Shown here: positions 46,222 through 55,850 of the stretch, piece after piece
Numbering within the stretch: position 1 is the stretch's first letter
How the letters are laid out: each line of letters starts with the position of its first letter
From: Rhizopus arrhizus
Taxonomy: Eukaryota; Mucoromycota; Mucoromycetes; Mucorales; Rhizopodaceae
Assembly (NCBI GenBank): GCA_024220505.1
Contig: JAKZZE010000001.1
Span: 682,001-746,000 of the forward strand
DNA length: 64,000 nucleotides
Direction of reading: 5' to 3'
The notes under the pieces: generated by a model
Databases searched by the model: none
What the model was told of the DNA's origin: nothing
The model's input: the letters and a program-made list of their open reading frames with translations, nothing else
Made by a program: the position numbers and the translations under genes

Positions 46222-46995
46222 GCGTGATTGTATGTGTACATACCTTACATAGTAGAGTTTATTTTTTATTACATTTCATTCATTTGAAGTCATATCATTT
46301 CATTCAACCATCAATAAAAAGGAGTTGAAGTCATTATTTTTCGACTTATCAAAACTTTTCTTTGGACAACCTACAATAGCTATAAACTACCCAATCTGGA
46401 GTCTTTCTAATGTATGGAACATATCTTTCCCTTCATATTTTCACTATTAACATGGAGAGACATTATCAATACTTGAGTAGAGTGACACAGATCTGAATTC
46501 ATAAGATCAGTATGTCCTTTTACATCCATTTTGCGCGTTAAATATTTGGTAAGCAGCTTTATGAACAAGCCTTTGGCCCTCAAATGATATGGATGCTTCA
46601 TTTATTTTTTTTTATTTTTTTTTATTTTTTTTTATTTTTTTTTTGTATTTTTCAAACGATGCTTTTTCGAGAGAAAATTACTTTACACGACGCATCAGGT
46701 TTTATCCGAAATTTGGATCTGTCTTTTGATAACATCAAGCACTAGAATACTCTTTTTATTTCAATCAAGCTGTCTAGTATACACTTTATGTAGTAATCTC
46801 AAAGCATTCTATTATATCATCTTCTCTCGATGATAATCTGTGCTATTTATCTTATCTTTTCATGTTGGTCCTAATGGATCTTTAACGTGCCACGAATAAT
46901 TCTTAATTTGTTATTTCGCCTAAACATTGATCAGTCTAGTATTTCATTTTTGTATTTCCCTCTTAAAAAGCACCAGAATATGACAAATTACAAAT

Positions 46996-47042
<47 letters not shown>

Positions 47043-48160
47043 GACCTAGTATCTTCTTGCTTCTTATAAAAATCAAGATACTCTTGTTTATCAGCTCAAA
47101 TGATGGATTGAGATTAAAAGCATAGAATCATACTATTCATAACCCTTACATCATCATAACACATATCAGCTATAATCATATTATATTCTAAATCCTGAGA
47201 ATGAAAAAGTATCTCTTGTCACTTTATATCTACTTCATATCCAAATGATGAAATTATCTTGCTCAACATATTAACTCTGTATTCACTTCTCTGTCGTAAT
47301 ATGCATCGTAAAACATGAAAAGACTAACACCAACCACTTTAGCATTTTATGAGGAAGAATGGTCTCAAAGAATGCTATAAATAGGGTGCAGTGAGTATTT
47401 CTTTACCAAATGTAAATGCATTGGTCTTTTTTCTAAATGTGGTCTTGCTGAAGTCACACATTCTTCATATAAGCTATCGTTTTCCCGAAGAGGTGGTTGC
47501 CCTTTCGAAGAATAAAAATATGCTAAGCTTCCTTCGTTGGGAAGTGTGGGAGGTGATCTATAACCCAGCTGAGGTAACAATTCATGGCTACCTGAAGAAT
47601 CAGTACTTGGATATAATTAAGGTATTATGAAATTAATATATATGCTACCAACTCTTTGAAAGTCATTTTCCTAATTACTGCTACTTTTGGCCCCTAATGC
47701 TAGCCGTCGTGTTTGATTCATAATACGTTGTTCAACACTATTTCATAATTGAAAGGCCTCCTTGTGATAGAAGACAGTGGAAGTGTGAATTTATAAAATT
47801 TCCTCAAAGCTTCTACAATAGAAAGCTATTGACAGTTAAAGCGTAAAGTACGCATTTGTTAATATTTTTTATCTTTATTGTTATTATGACCATTTTTGCC
47901 AGACTTGTCATGCTTATAACAATATTTTTCTTTATAAAAAAAAAAAAAACTTATAATGTATATATTTGAATAATACGACACTATAATAACCTCAATTCTT
48001 AATTCCACTGTCTGCTCAGTTAAAAAGAAAGCAAAATACTTTTTATTTATTTATTTATTTTCTAAGCAACAAAAGATGAATTTATATCAATCAAAAGAAA
48101 TGAGAGATGGTCAGACAAAAAATTATTTTCTTTTTTTTTTTTTTTTTTTTTTTTTTAGAG
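46222..48160. other. Long AT-rich intergenic region with simple repeats
   Basis: No gene supported. It holds a 10-bp period repeat TTTATTTTTT at about 46598-46645 and a T-run followed directly by an A-run near 46999-47043 (T about 29, then A about 13), which could form a hairpin. There is also an A-run near 47936-47950, (TTTA)n near 48044-48060 and a T-run at about 48131-48156 just before the next start codon. Small open frames near 46407-46601 and 47365-47630 lack features. Confidence 0.5.
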
Positions 48161-48980
48161 ATGTCTATCAATAAACATGTTAATTCTAACAGGAATTTAA
48201 AGAACAACAAATGGCCGCCTGATTTCTCTCACTACATGGGTTAGCTATTCTTTTGTTCATTTAAATGAAACATTTTGTTGATCCCCTTGTTTCACGCTAA
48301 TTTTTTTTATTGTTATAGATCGAGATCTGTCCAAGACTAACTTGTTTGAAATTTTCAATAAAGAAACTCAAAATGCAGAAGCACCAGAAGCATACAAAGT
48401 GTTCTTTAGTCAATTAGCACAACAATTTAGCGTTATGACAGAAAAAATAAACCAGGATCAACAGACGATTGAACAACTTCAATCGAGTTGTGAAAAGTAT
48501 AGTCAATATGTTCAAGCAGCCCGCGAAAATTATGAACAGCTGAGTGAACTTTACAAGGAACAACATACGCGTGTATTGGACTTGCAAGAGTCTCAGATTC
48601 AGCTACAGTTACAAATTGAATCTGAGAAAAAGCAACATGAACAGATGACAGCTGAATTAAGGCAGAACTTATCGATAGTTGAGAAAGAAAAGGCTGATCT
48701 TTATCAGGACTTTGAACAACATAAGGCAGAAGCAGCCAAGAATGCCGAAAAGCAGGGTTTGGGAAGACGAAATTTGGAAGAGATATTATTAGAGAAAGAA
48801 GGAGAAATAGATGAATTACAAAGAAAGACAGACGAGTTGCGAGAAACTTTAAAACATAAAGAAAAGGAAGTTGAAGATGTAAATACCAAATATAAAGCCA
48901 TAACCACACTATTACAAGGTACAAGACACATGCAACAACAGCAACAACAGCAGCAACAAAATCCAATGAGTTACTCTTAA
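48161..48980 (+). CDS. Coiled-coil protein with C-terminal polyQ
   Basis: Two exons, 48161-48239 and 48319-48980, give 246 residues. The start MSINKHVNSNRNLKNNKWPP is followed by DFSHYM/DRDLSKTNLFEIFNKE. From about residue 60 to 225 it is one continuous heptad-rich coiled coil (Q, E, K, L rich), and it ends in a run of nine Gln then NPMSYS. The overlapping minus-strand frame is a shadow. No specific family is recognised; long charged coiled coils of this kind act as scaffolds or dimerisation arms. A T-tract of about 26 bases ending in AGAG lies immediately before the ATG, so the start may sit right after a 5'-leader intron acceptor. Confidence 0.7.
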
Positions 48981-49086
48981 AAAATACATTTATTTTTACG
49001 TTTTCATCATAATACTTGTTGATAATAACAAAGGAGATGTGTTTGTAAAAAAGAAAAAAGTGTCTTTGTGTATTTTTTTTATTTAT

Positions 49087-50541
49087 TTACTTTTGAAATT
49101 TCCTCAAAAGCCATAATTTGTTTTTAAAATAAGATGGATCACTCTGCATCAATAAGGAGCTTGTTTTTTTCACTTGTTCTTTTACCATAACCTGCAGCTC
49201 TTGTTGTCTCAACCGGTCTATAGCCCTCATGTCGCCATGTTCAGCTGCTGTGTGGTACCAATGTAGGGCAAGTGACAGGTCTTGAGCGGTACCAATGCCC
49301 AATTCTGTAAAATAGCCCAAGGCATATTCGGCTTTTGGTAAGCCTGCCCTTGCGGCGACTAAAGTGTAATGATAAGCTTGTTCCTCTGAAGAAGAAAGTA
49401 TACCAGGTATCCCTACCAGACACCATGATGCCAATGCAATGCAGGAGAGTGAATGGCCTTGCTCAGCAGCGATCGTGTAATAATAAACAGAGAGAGCGGG
49501 ATTTTTGACGCAGCCGAGTTTTCCAAGTTCATAACACTCACCGAGTCGATAAGCCGAGGGAGCATAACCAAGCGTTGCGGCTTCATGATACAAATGAATC
49601 GAATAGTTTGTATCAACAAATACGGTAGAATCAAGACCATTTTCATAGAGCTGAGCTAATTCATGTAGTGCATGAGGATACTGAGCATTTGCTGCTTCAG
49701 CTGAGCGGTTTAACCATTTGTAACCATCGCGAGTGTTTCTCGATAAGCTCAAGTCTCCCTTTATGGCTGCAAGACCAATGCGATACATAGCTCCAGGGTG
49801 ATTTAATATTGCAGCTTTTCTATAAATAACAAAGTTTAGAATGCTAAAAGAAAAAAAAAATCATAAAAGCATGCCTTCAATTACCTATAATAAAGAGCTG
49901 CTTTTGCCTTGTTCTTTTTTGTACCAAGACCATTTTCATAATATTGAGCTGCTCTAGAATTAAGAAAACAAATCATTATTTAATTTTATCCTCATTTAGT
50001 CTTGTAAAAGTACCTGTAAGCTGCATCGGCATGATGCTTTGCAGACTGCACAAAAAGTTGAAATGCTTTACTAAAATCAGGTTTGCCTTTTTTATTTAAT
50101 AACCCAGATGCGTAAACATTGGCCAAGTAGTATTGTGATTCATAATGTCCACGCGCGGCAATCTTTTTTCAGTAATCTTTGGCTTCTAAAAGATAACCTT
50201 GTCTATTATCGTTATTCTGTTCATCTATATGTTTTGCAGCCTCAACCAGGAAGATGGCAAAATCGCACTGAGTTTCCATATTGTTGGTCCTTTTGAGATT
50301 CTTTCTGTACATATTGATTGTTTGAGTATATGAAAGTAGAGAAGCATTGGAACCAGGTTTGAGATGAGAATGATCTAGTAAGTGCTCCGATGGGTAGGAA
50401 TCTAAAGATGGCAGTCTTTTGTTTAGCAGAGCCACTTGTTTCTTTTCAATCAATGCCCTTTCCAATCTACTTTTTTATGCGATCACAATCCGTCGTAATA
50501 AATTCGATTTCTAATGATTCAGTAGCAAACTGTAACATCAT
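49087..50541 (-). pseudogene. Skt5/Chs4-like Sel1-repeat protein (chitin synthase activator family) with frameshift and nonsense codon
   Basis: Chs4/Skt5 proteins recruit and activate chitin synthase through Sel1-like repeats. Read on the minus strand this locus shows them clearly: FLVEAAKHIDE, GHYESQYYLANVYASG, KAFQLFVQSAKHHADAAYRAAQYYENG, KAALYYRKAAILNHPGAMYRIG, ALHELAQLYENG, GYAPSAYRLGECYELG, LSVYYYTIAAEQGHSLSCIA, PKAEYALGYFTELGIG and HTAAEHGDMRAIDRLR. Two lesions interrupt it. At 50169-50171 a TGA sits where the family normally has Trp (KDY-stop-KKIAARG), with no GT-AG intron able to remove it. At a T6/A6 tract (50471-50476) the frame of the first about 23 codons, from ATG 50541, does not match the next block. 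The rest of the frame is intact, so the damage looks recent, or one lesion could be an assembly error. Confidence 0.75.
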
Positions 50542-51010
50542 GTACTGATCATGAACAATAAAATTGAAAGTAAAGAAAAGAAGCAAGCAATCAATGAATG
50601 CATACAAATATACAGTCGACGAAAAAAGGTTGGCTCAAAAAAAATAATTGGCCAGTTTGAAATGAAAATGGATCACCGATTTTGAAAATGGGTCAGCCAA
50701 TGAAAATGGGTCACTTACTGCCTAATCTCTTATTCATCTTTTTTCTCTCTCTACCAGTTTATCTGATACCACGAAGATAAGTAATGATTGTCTACATATA
50801 GTGGTACTAAAGCGACTCCGCTGTTAGATATGATATAATAATTAGAATAGCGAATGTACAAGATATACACTAGTAATTGTGCTATAGAATACGAACTTCT
50901 TTTTAACTTCCTTTTCCTGGAACTGAATAAATCGTCAAAAAGGGCCAGTTTCTTGAACAATTGTTTTATTTTTTTTTTTCATTGGAATTAGAGCTAGAAC
51001 ATATTTGCTT
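50542..51010. other. Intergenic region with a degenerate triple repeat
   Basis: At about 50658-50715 the motif TGAAAATGGRTCAnCnA occurs three times in tandem: TGAAAATGGATCACCGA, TGAAAATGGGTCAGCCA and TGAAAATGGGTCACTTA. It is preceded by GTCGACGAAAAAAGGTTGGCTC. This may be a terminal or sub-terminal piece of a DNA transposon, or promoter elements of the Skt5-like locus. The minus-strand frame at 50751-50960 has no features. Confidence 0.4.
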
Positions 51011-52702
51011 CTATACACTCTGGCTGTTTGAATCTGTAACTCTATCGTTTACTGCCTCCTTGTAGATCATGGTATATGATACAGTTGGAAGCAAGTTACT
51101 TTCGATGAGACCGTCAGGATTATTATCATTGGTATTAATGTCAGCGAGAGATAATTCCATCGAATGCTTAAAATAAAAGTAAATCAAACAAAAGATAAAT
51201 CACCACAGCATCCCATGAGTAACTTATTAAATATTTACCTTCAAAGTTAGCATCGAACGGAGTGCATGTGTCAAGACGCCATTAACTTTATTGAACCGAG
51301 GTGGTTCTCCCCAAGTAATTTTCTCATATGGATAATACCCATCGACGTAGCGAACGATGTAAACCTCAAAGGAGAAACCTATAAGACAGAATGTATTGGC
51401 AATGGTAAATTAAGAAATAAAAAACAAAACTTATTCAATGAAACACTTATTTGCTACATACCACGTATCAAGATACCGAAAGTCACTAACGTGTTATGAG
51501 CACTTGATATTCTCATTCTTTTGTGTAATTGTCGTTTTGCAGTCTCAAGGACTCTTACTCTTGTTGCATCGACTATACATTTTTTTACAGAAGGGGCCTT
51601 AACTTCTCCGTTTCCAATTTCATATTCTTGACCGTTTGATAATTTGGTGCTGAAAATTATATCTGGTCGAAATGATATACTACTTGGTGAGTTGGCACTT
51701 GCTGTTAAAGAGGTTTTATCCCTAAAGATTTCATTAGTAAGGAATAAAGTTGCGCTGCAAATAAACTCACTATGTCAAGCGAACGGTACTATGCGACGAC
51801 CATAATGATGAAAATAGACAACTAATGGAGTCAATGAGCAGTGAAAGTTCACTATCTTCTCTGTACTTGGATGTTGAATGTTTTAAGTATACATCAGTTA
51901 GAATATGGTTGATAGCTAGTTCTTCCATTGTTGTATAGTTGTGATCAAGTCGCAGCAATTCGTTACTCTGCATTGCAGACGTAAGTATGTTGATATTCTG
52001 CGTTGTCAAGGGAGAAAAGATGGCTTGTTCAGCTACATATCCAACCGATATAGGCTGTGGTTCGTAATCAACACTGCTGAATAAACCCGATAATCTTAAC
52101 CTTATATCTAAGTTTGTGTTTTGATATTGCCCGTTTTTATCTCGCTGTGGGCTTCATCATAAATGGTTTTGATGGTATAATTTGTTGTATTCATCTCCAC
52201 CTTATCAGTGGTGATGATACCCATCTCACATAATGACAAATACCAAAAGAACTTTTTGGTAAACTTCATACTGGGCAATGAAGGTTCTGTGTTGGTTTTC
52301 GGTATATAGCTACTGCCGCCTGATAGCCATAAACTTGGTTCATCGTAGATAACTTCAACAGCTTCGTTATCTTCCGTAATGCTCCTAACGCTGGTGTGAT
52401 TGGGCAATTCCTCCACAAGATCACTGTCTTCCGTTCTCTTATCTGTGAAGTAATTGCTGCTGGCGGGGCTTGTGGTTTTCTCCTCATTGTCATACCAAAT
52501 CTAAGAAAAGATATGAGTGCTTTACCTTAAATACTTGATCTTTTATTACCTTTCTTCTTTCAGCCTTTTGTTCTGATTGACTTGTTTCTAGCTGCCTCTT
52601 GCGTATTTGAGAAGCAACCAAATCCGTCTCAGTGTCAAAAGCTTCATACGTCGCTTTACTTCTTTTTTGTCTGATTTTTTGTTCCGCAATTGTTTGTCGT
52701 TC
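51011..52702 (-). pseudogene. Gene 3' part with PD-(D/E)XK-like motif, 5' part cut off next to the DIRS element
   Basis: At least five exons can be read on the minus strand. About 52552-52702 is a Lys/Gln/Glu-rich coiled stretch, ERQTIAEQKIRQKRSKA to KAERK. Next is about 52115-52503 (YDNEEKTTSPASSNYF, PSLPSMKFTKKFFWYLSLCEMG). Then comes a block with LDIRLRLSGLFSSVDYEPQP, NELLRLDHNYTTMEELAI and LLIDSISCLFSSLWSSHS. A further exon has SISFRPDIIFS, EYEIGNGEVKAP and DATRVRVLETAKRQLHKRM, continuing TFGILIRG. The last two carry FEVYIVRYVDGYYPYEKITWG and HSMELSLADIN to TAG 51011-51013. RPD followed by GEVK fits the D...ExK core of PD-(D/E)XK nucleases; this is inference. I recall similar large unknown families in Mucorales. 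At the junction near 51770 the simplest splice creates TAG where a Trp codon would fit. The 5' exons are missing on this side. Confidence 0.55.
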
Positions 52703-52941
52703 CTAATACAATCTCAGTTGGCTCCACTCTGTCTGCAAATGTGATAGTGTTTTCCGGTTGAGAAAAAATTGAATGATTAATGGCCGTACTTGAATGGTCT
52801 TGATGTCTTGGCTTATAATAGAAGTTTTCGAAGGTGTTTGAGTTTAGACTCCAGTTTGCATGTTTCTTAACTTCTGGGATAGAGTGTCCTTTTTCGACAG
52901 CTTTTGTGCTTGATGCTGAGCGGATTGAGTGTGCTTTGAAT

Positions 52942-53793
52942 TTAGTGGTATCGACACCCGATTTTTCCCATTAAGAGTTTCACCCAGTTGGATAACATTG
53001 AAGGTCGAATCGAAGAGACTTGTGCAGGTTTATCGATGTAAGCTAGAAATAGAGTATGATCCACAGGAAGAGATTCTCTTAGGTGATTAGTTTTTTGAAT
53101 AAAGAGATGTAAGGTTGAAGCTGGACATAACCGAGTGTCTTGTAAAACGCCAAATTTTGAAGTTTTCACTTGTGTTTCTTTTGGTTTTCGAAAGTGGATT
53201 GTGACACCGGTGAGAGCGGAAGAACTAGATGTCGAGCAGTCTTGAAATGTGAAAATGATATCGCGATGTTGTAAACGGCCCATGTCAGATCGAGGTCTAG
53301 CCATGGTGGCTAAGCAAAGTAGTGCAATTGTCTTCAGCTGGAGATCATATAAGGATAAAAGGCTTGAGTCAGCCCAGGTGGAAAGCAAGAAAAGTACCAT
53401 CTTGTCCATATCCCAGGTTTCTAGTTGCGAGGCTGATGGAATGTGTACTTCAGATCTGCGCTTGGTGGCGAAGAAAGCCTGAATCTGTTCTTGATTTGCT
53501 ATTGGCATGTGTTCCGGGTAAAGTATTCGAAAAACTGAAGCAATTGAAGAACGAAAACCGTTGAGGTGACTGACGCTAAATCGTTGGTGGGCAACCAAGA
53601 AATTTAGAACATTCGTTTGATTATACTCTGTTGGATCTACTTGTGGGACTTGCTGTGTGCACCAGAGTTGCCAACGCCTCCAGCCATGATCGTAATTTTC
53701 CGCTGTTTTGGACCGAGTTGTGTCTTGGAGGTAACTGACACTGGTTTCATTCATTAAGCCAGACTGGTTCCTTGCTTTGTTGATAATATCCAT
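52942..53793 (-). CDS. DIRS tyrosine recombinase, frameshifted before its HxxR and Tyr motifs
   Basis: The frame from about MDIINKARNQ (53793) has the N-terminal SAM-like domain (SKTAENYDHGWRRWQLWC, VLNFLVAH, SSIASVFRI). The catalytic domain starts with KTIALLCLATMARPRSDMGRL, which holds the first catalytic Arg. The frame ends at TAA 52942. Directly after, in the next frame, the sequence carries on with HSIRSASSTKA (the HxxR motif) and NTFENFYYKPR (the nucleophile Tyr) down to a stop at 52656-52658. One extra G in the GGG near 52957-52959 (plus-strand CCC) would explain the shift. So all three motifs exist but not in one frame. Upstream of 53793 the same frame is open only as a shadow of the RT gene. 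Confidence 0.8.
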   Translation of the reverse strand: MDIINKARNQSGLMNETSVSYLQDTTRSKTAENYDHGWRRWQLWCTQQVPQVDPTEYNQTNVLNFLVAHQRFSVSHLNGFRSSIASVFRILYPEHMPIANQEQIQAFFATKRRSEVHIPSASQLETWDMDKMVLFLLSTWADSSLLSLYDLQLKTIALLCLATMARPRSDMGRLQHRDIIFTFQDCSTSSSSALTGVTIHFRKPKETQVKTSKFGVLQDTRLCPASTLHLFIQKTNHLRESLPVDHTLFLAYIDKPAQVSSIRPSMLSNWVKLLMGKIGCRYH

Positions 53794-55850
53794 GCGACTA
53801 GGGAGAACTTGTTGACCTTCATGATCATGGGATGGTCTAGGTGTTTCATTCGTAGGATCATCGGCCACCAGTATTGACTCGGCCAGAGTGGAGTCACCAG
53901 AACTGCTTGTTGTACACGGGACTTCTTTAGTTTTTGAAGCACCTTCGGAATTAATTTCCAGGGTGGGTTCAGGTACATACCCTTCTTCAACCATTTCTGA
54001 CAGAAGGCATCCTGAGCTGCTGCGGATGGATCGGGATGGAGACTCCAATATTTTCGTAGTTGGTTGTTGTGAGACGCTGCAAAGGCGTCGATCTTTAGCG
54101 GTCCCCACGTCTGTTGAATTTGTTGAAAGAGTTTCTTTGGAATCGTCCATTCGTATAGAGGTATGTGTTTCCGTGATAACCTGTCGGCTTGTGTGTTCTT
54201 CAGGCCGGCAATGTGTTGGTAAGTTACTTTGAGGTGATGCTGATTGCATAAGTCCTGGATTTGGACTGCTAACTCCTGAAGCTGTAGTGATGCTGTCCCT
54301 CCACCCTTCGTTGTATATTTTAGGGCTGTAGTGTTGTCGGTGAATACCTTGATTGTGCAGTTTTCGAATCTTGTTGCATGTATCTTCAGTGCATAGTAAA
54401 CTGCTTTCAACTCGCGGACGTTTATTGAATGTGTTTTGTCCGTCTCGCTCCAAAACCCGAATGTCTCTATAAACGGCGAACTGATTCCCCATCCTGTTTC
54501 CGAACTGTCTGTGTAGATGGTAATTTGAGGCGTGGGTACTTCCATTGTTTGAATTGGTAGGCCGTTCTTCATTGATACTGATTCCTTCCACCATAGGAGT
54601 TCTTGTAGACTCTGCCGAGACAGGTAACAGGGTCTTTCCCAATTCTGATGATTCAAATGGAGACTCTTCGCTAGATCTCGTTGAAGATAACGAATATGAA
54701 GTAGGGCTTCTCCAATTGCTGGAATCATCGAGGTGACTTTCCCCAGTAGGCCTGCGATCCATCGGCATGATCTCTGGACCGGTTGTGAAGCTTGTTTGAT
54801 ACGTTGTAACAGTCTGTTGATCTTTTGAATTGGGACTGTGATTTTCATCTTTTTCGTGTTGAATTGGAATCCCAGGAATTCCTGCATTTGAGATGGAATG
54901 AGGACACTTTTTTCCATATTGATGATGAACCCCGGTTTTTGTAGATGTGTAATTACCTTTTGAGAGGTAGTGGTGAGTTCTTCTTTTGATTTTCCTAGCA
55001 GGCAGATGTCGTCCAAATAGTAGACTAGACGGATTCCTTCTTGACGGAGAGATTCGATTGCATAGCGCATCAGTTTTGAAAATAATCTGGGTGCGACATT
55101 GAGACCGAAAGCGAGGGATCGATACTGATACAAAATTCCTTCGTTTTTGAAGGTGAGAAATCTTCGAGAATCTTGGTGAATAGGGACGACTGTGTAGGCG
55201 TCCTTTAAGTCGATTTTGCACAAGAAATCGTCTTTTTCGATTATTTCCCTCAGTGCCGGGACTCCTTCCATCTTGAAGTGTTCGCACTGAATGTACTGAT
55301 TCAATCTTTGGCAATCCAATATTGGCCTTCGTTTGGTGCTTTCTTGAATTGTGAAGAATTTTGAAAGATAGTTTTCTGATTGATTTGGCATATATTCGAT
55401 TATTCCTGCTGTAAGGAATTTGTTCACCGCCTCGTTTACTGCTTGCTGGTCTGATCGATTCAGTGGTGTTGATTTGTTGAGTTTCCATGGTGCTGGTTTT
55501 GAAGCGAATTGAATCTTGTAACCCTCTTTCACAATAGAGAGCGGCCATTTGTGTGACGTTATTTGGGTCCAATAGTGGTAAAATTTTCCCAGGCGACCAC
55601 CTGGTAAGAGGCCATCCTGAGGGATCGTGTAGTTTTGAGACGAGGTTGTTGTTTTGTTGTTGGTTGTTGAGGGGGAGTAGATATTGTTATTAGCTGCTGT
55701 TGGATTTTGGTTCGGTTGTCTGATAAGGCTGAGGTGGTTGGTGGTTGGAAGTTGAGGTGCCTCGTCCTCGACCTCCAGATTGAAAAGGGTTACCTCATGA
55801 TCCTCCTCGACCTCGTGATCCACTAAATCCACGATTGGTGTTGAAGCTTC
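53754..55850 (-). CDS. DIRS reverse transcriptase - RNase H - DAM-like methyltransferase
   Basis: Intact frame ending at TGA/TAA 53754; the part above about 55850 overlaps GAG as a shadow. RT motifs: LTAGIIEYMPNQ, RRPILDCQRLNQYIQ, LCKIDLKDAYTVVPI (first catalytic Asp), YRSLAFGLNVAPRLFSKLM, VYYLDDICLLG (YLDD catalytic pair), GFIINMEKS and EFLGFQFNTKK. RNase H: TIYTDSSETGWGI, NVRELKAVYYAL and VFTDNTTALKY. The methyltransferase-like end has IDAFAASHNNQLRKYWS, MYLNPPWKLIPKVL and AVLVTPLWPSQYWWP. This domain order is specific for DIRS pol. All key catalytic residues are visible. How the frame is translated relative to GAG (frameshift or separate start) is not evident. Confidence 0.9.
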   Translation of the reverse strand, partial: EASTPIVDLVDHEVEEDHEVTLFNLEVEDEAPQLPTTNHLSLIRQPNQNPTAANNNIYSPSTTNNKTTTSSQNYTIPQDGLLPGGRLGKFYHYWTQITSHKWPLSIVKEGYKIQFASKPAPWKLNKSTPLNRSDQQAVNEAVNKFLTAGIIEYMPNQSENYLSKFFTIQESTKRRPILDCQRLNQYIQCEHFKMEGVPALREIIEKDDFLCKIDLKDAYTVVPIHQDSRRFLTFKNEGILYQYRSLAFGLNVAPRLFSKLMRYAIESLRQEGIRLVYYLDDICLLGKSKEELTTTSQKVITHLQKPGFIINMEKSVLIPSQMQEFLGFQFNTKKMKITVPIQKINRLLQRIKQASQPVQRSCRWIAGLLGKVTSMIPAIGEALLHIRYLQRDLAKSLHLNHQNWERPCYLSRQSLQELLWWKESVSMKNGLPIQTMEVPTPQITIYTDSSETGWGISSPFIETFGFWSETDKTHSINVRELKAVYYALKIHATRFENCTIKVFTDNTTALKYTTKGGGTASLQLQELAVQIQDLCNQHHLKVTYQHIAGLKNTQADRLSRKHIPLYEWTIPKKLFQQIQQTWGPLKIDAFAASHNNQLRKYWSLHPDPSAAAQDAFCQKWLKKGMYLNPPWKLIPKVLQKLKKSRVQQAVLVTPLWPSQYWWPMILRMKHLDHPMIMKVNKFSLVAWILSTKQGTSLA

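Noticed and set aside
47365..47630. Overlapping small frames on both strands near 47.4 kb
   Set aside because: No start context, no splice partner and no domain; likely chance.
48433..48966. 177-residue minus-strand frame over the coiled-coil gene
   Set aside because: It is the antisense shadow of a repetitive coiled-coil coding sequence, hydrophobic only because it mirrors Glu/Lys/Gln codons.
53794..55572. Long upstream part of the recombinase frame, with Ser/Arg/Thr-rich translation
   Set aside because: It overlaps the intact RT-RNase H frame and has no domain; it is the shadow of that gene.
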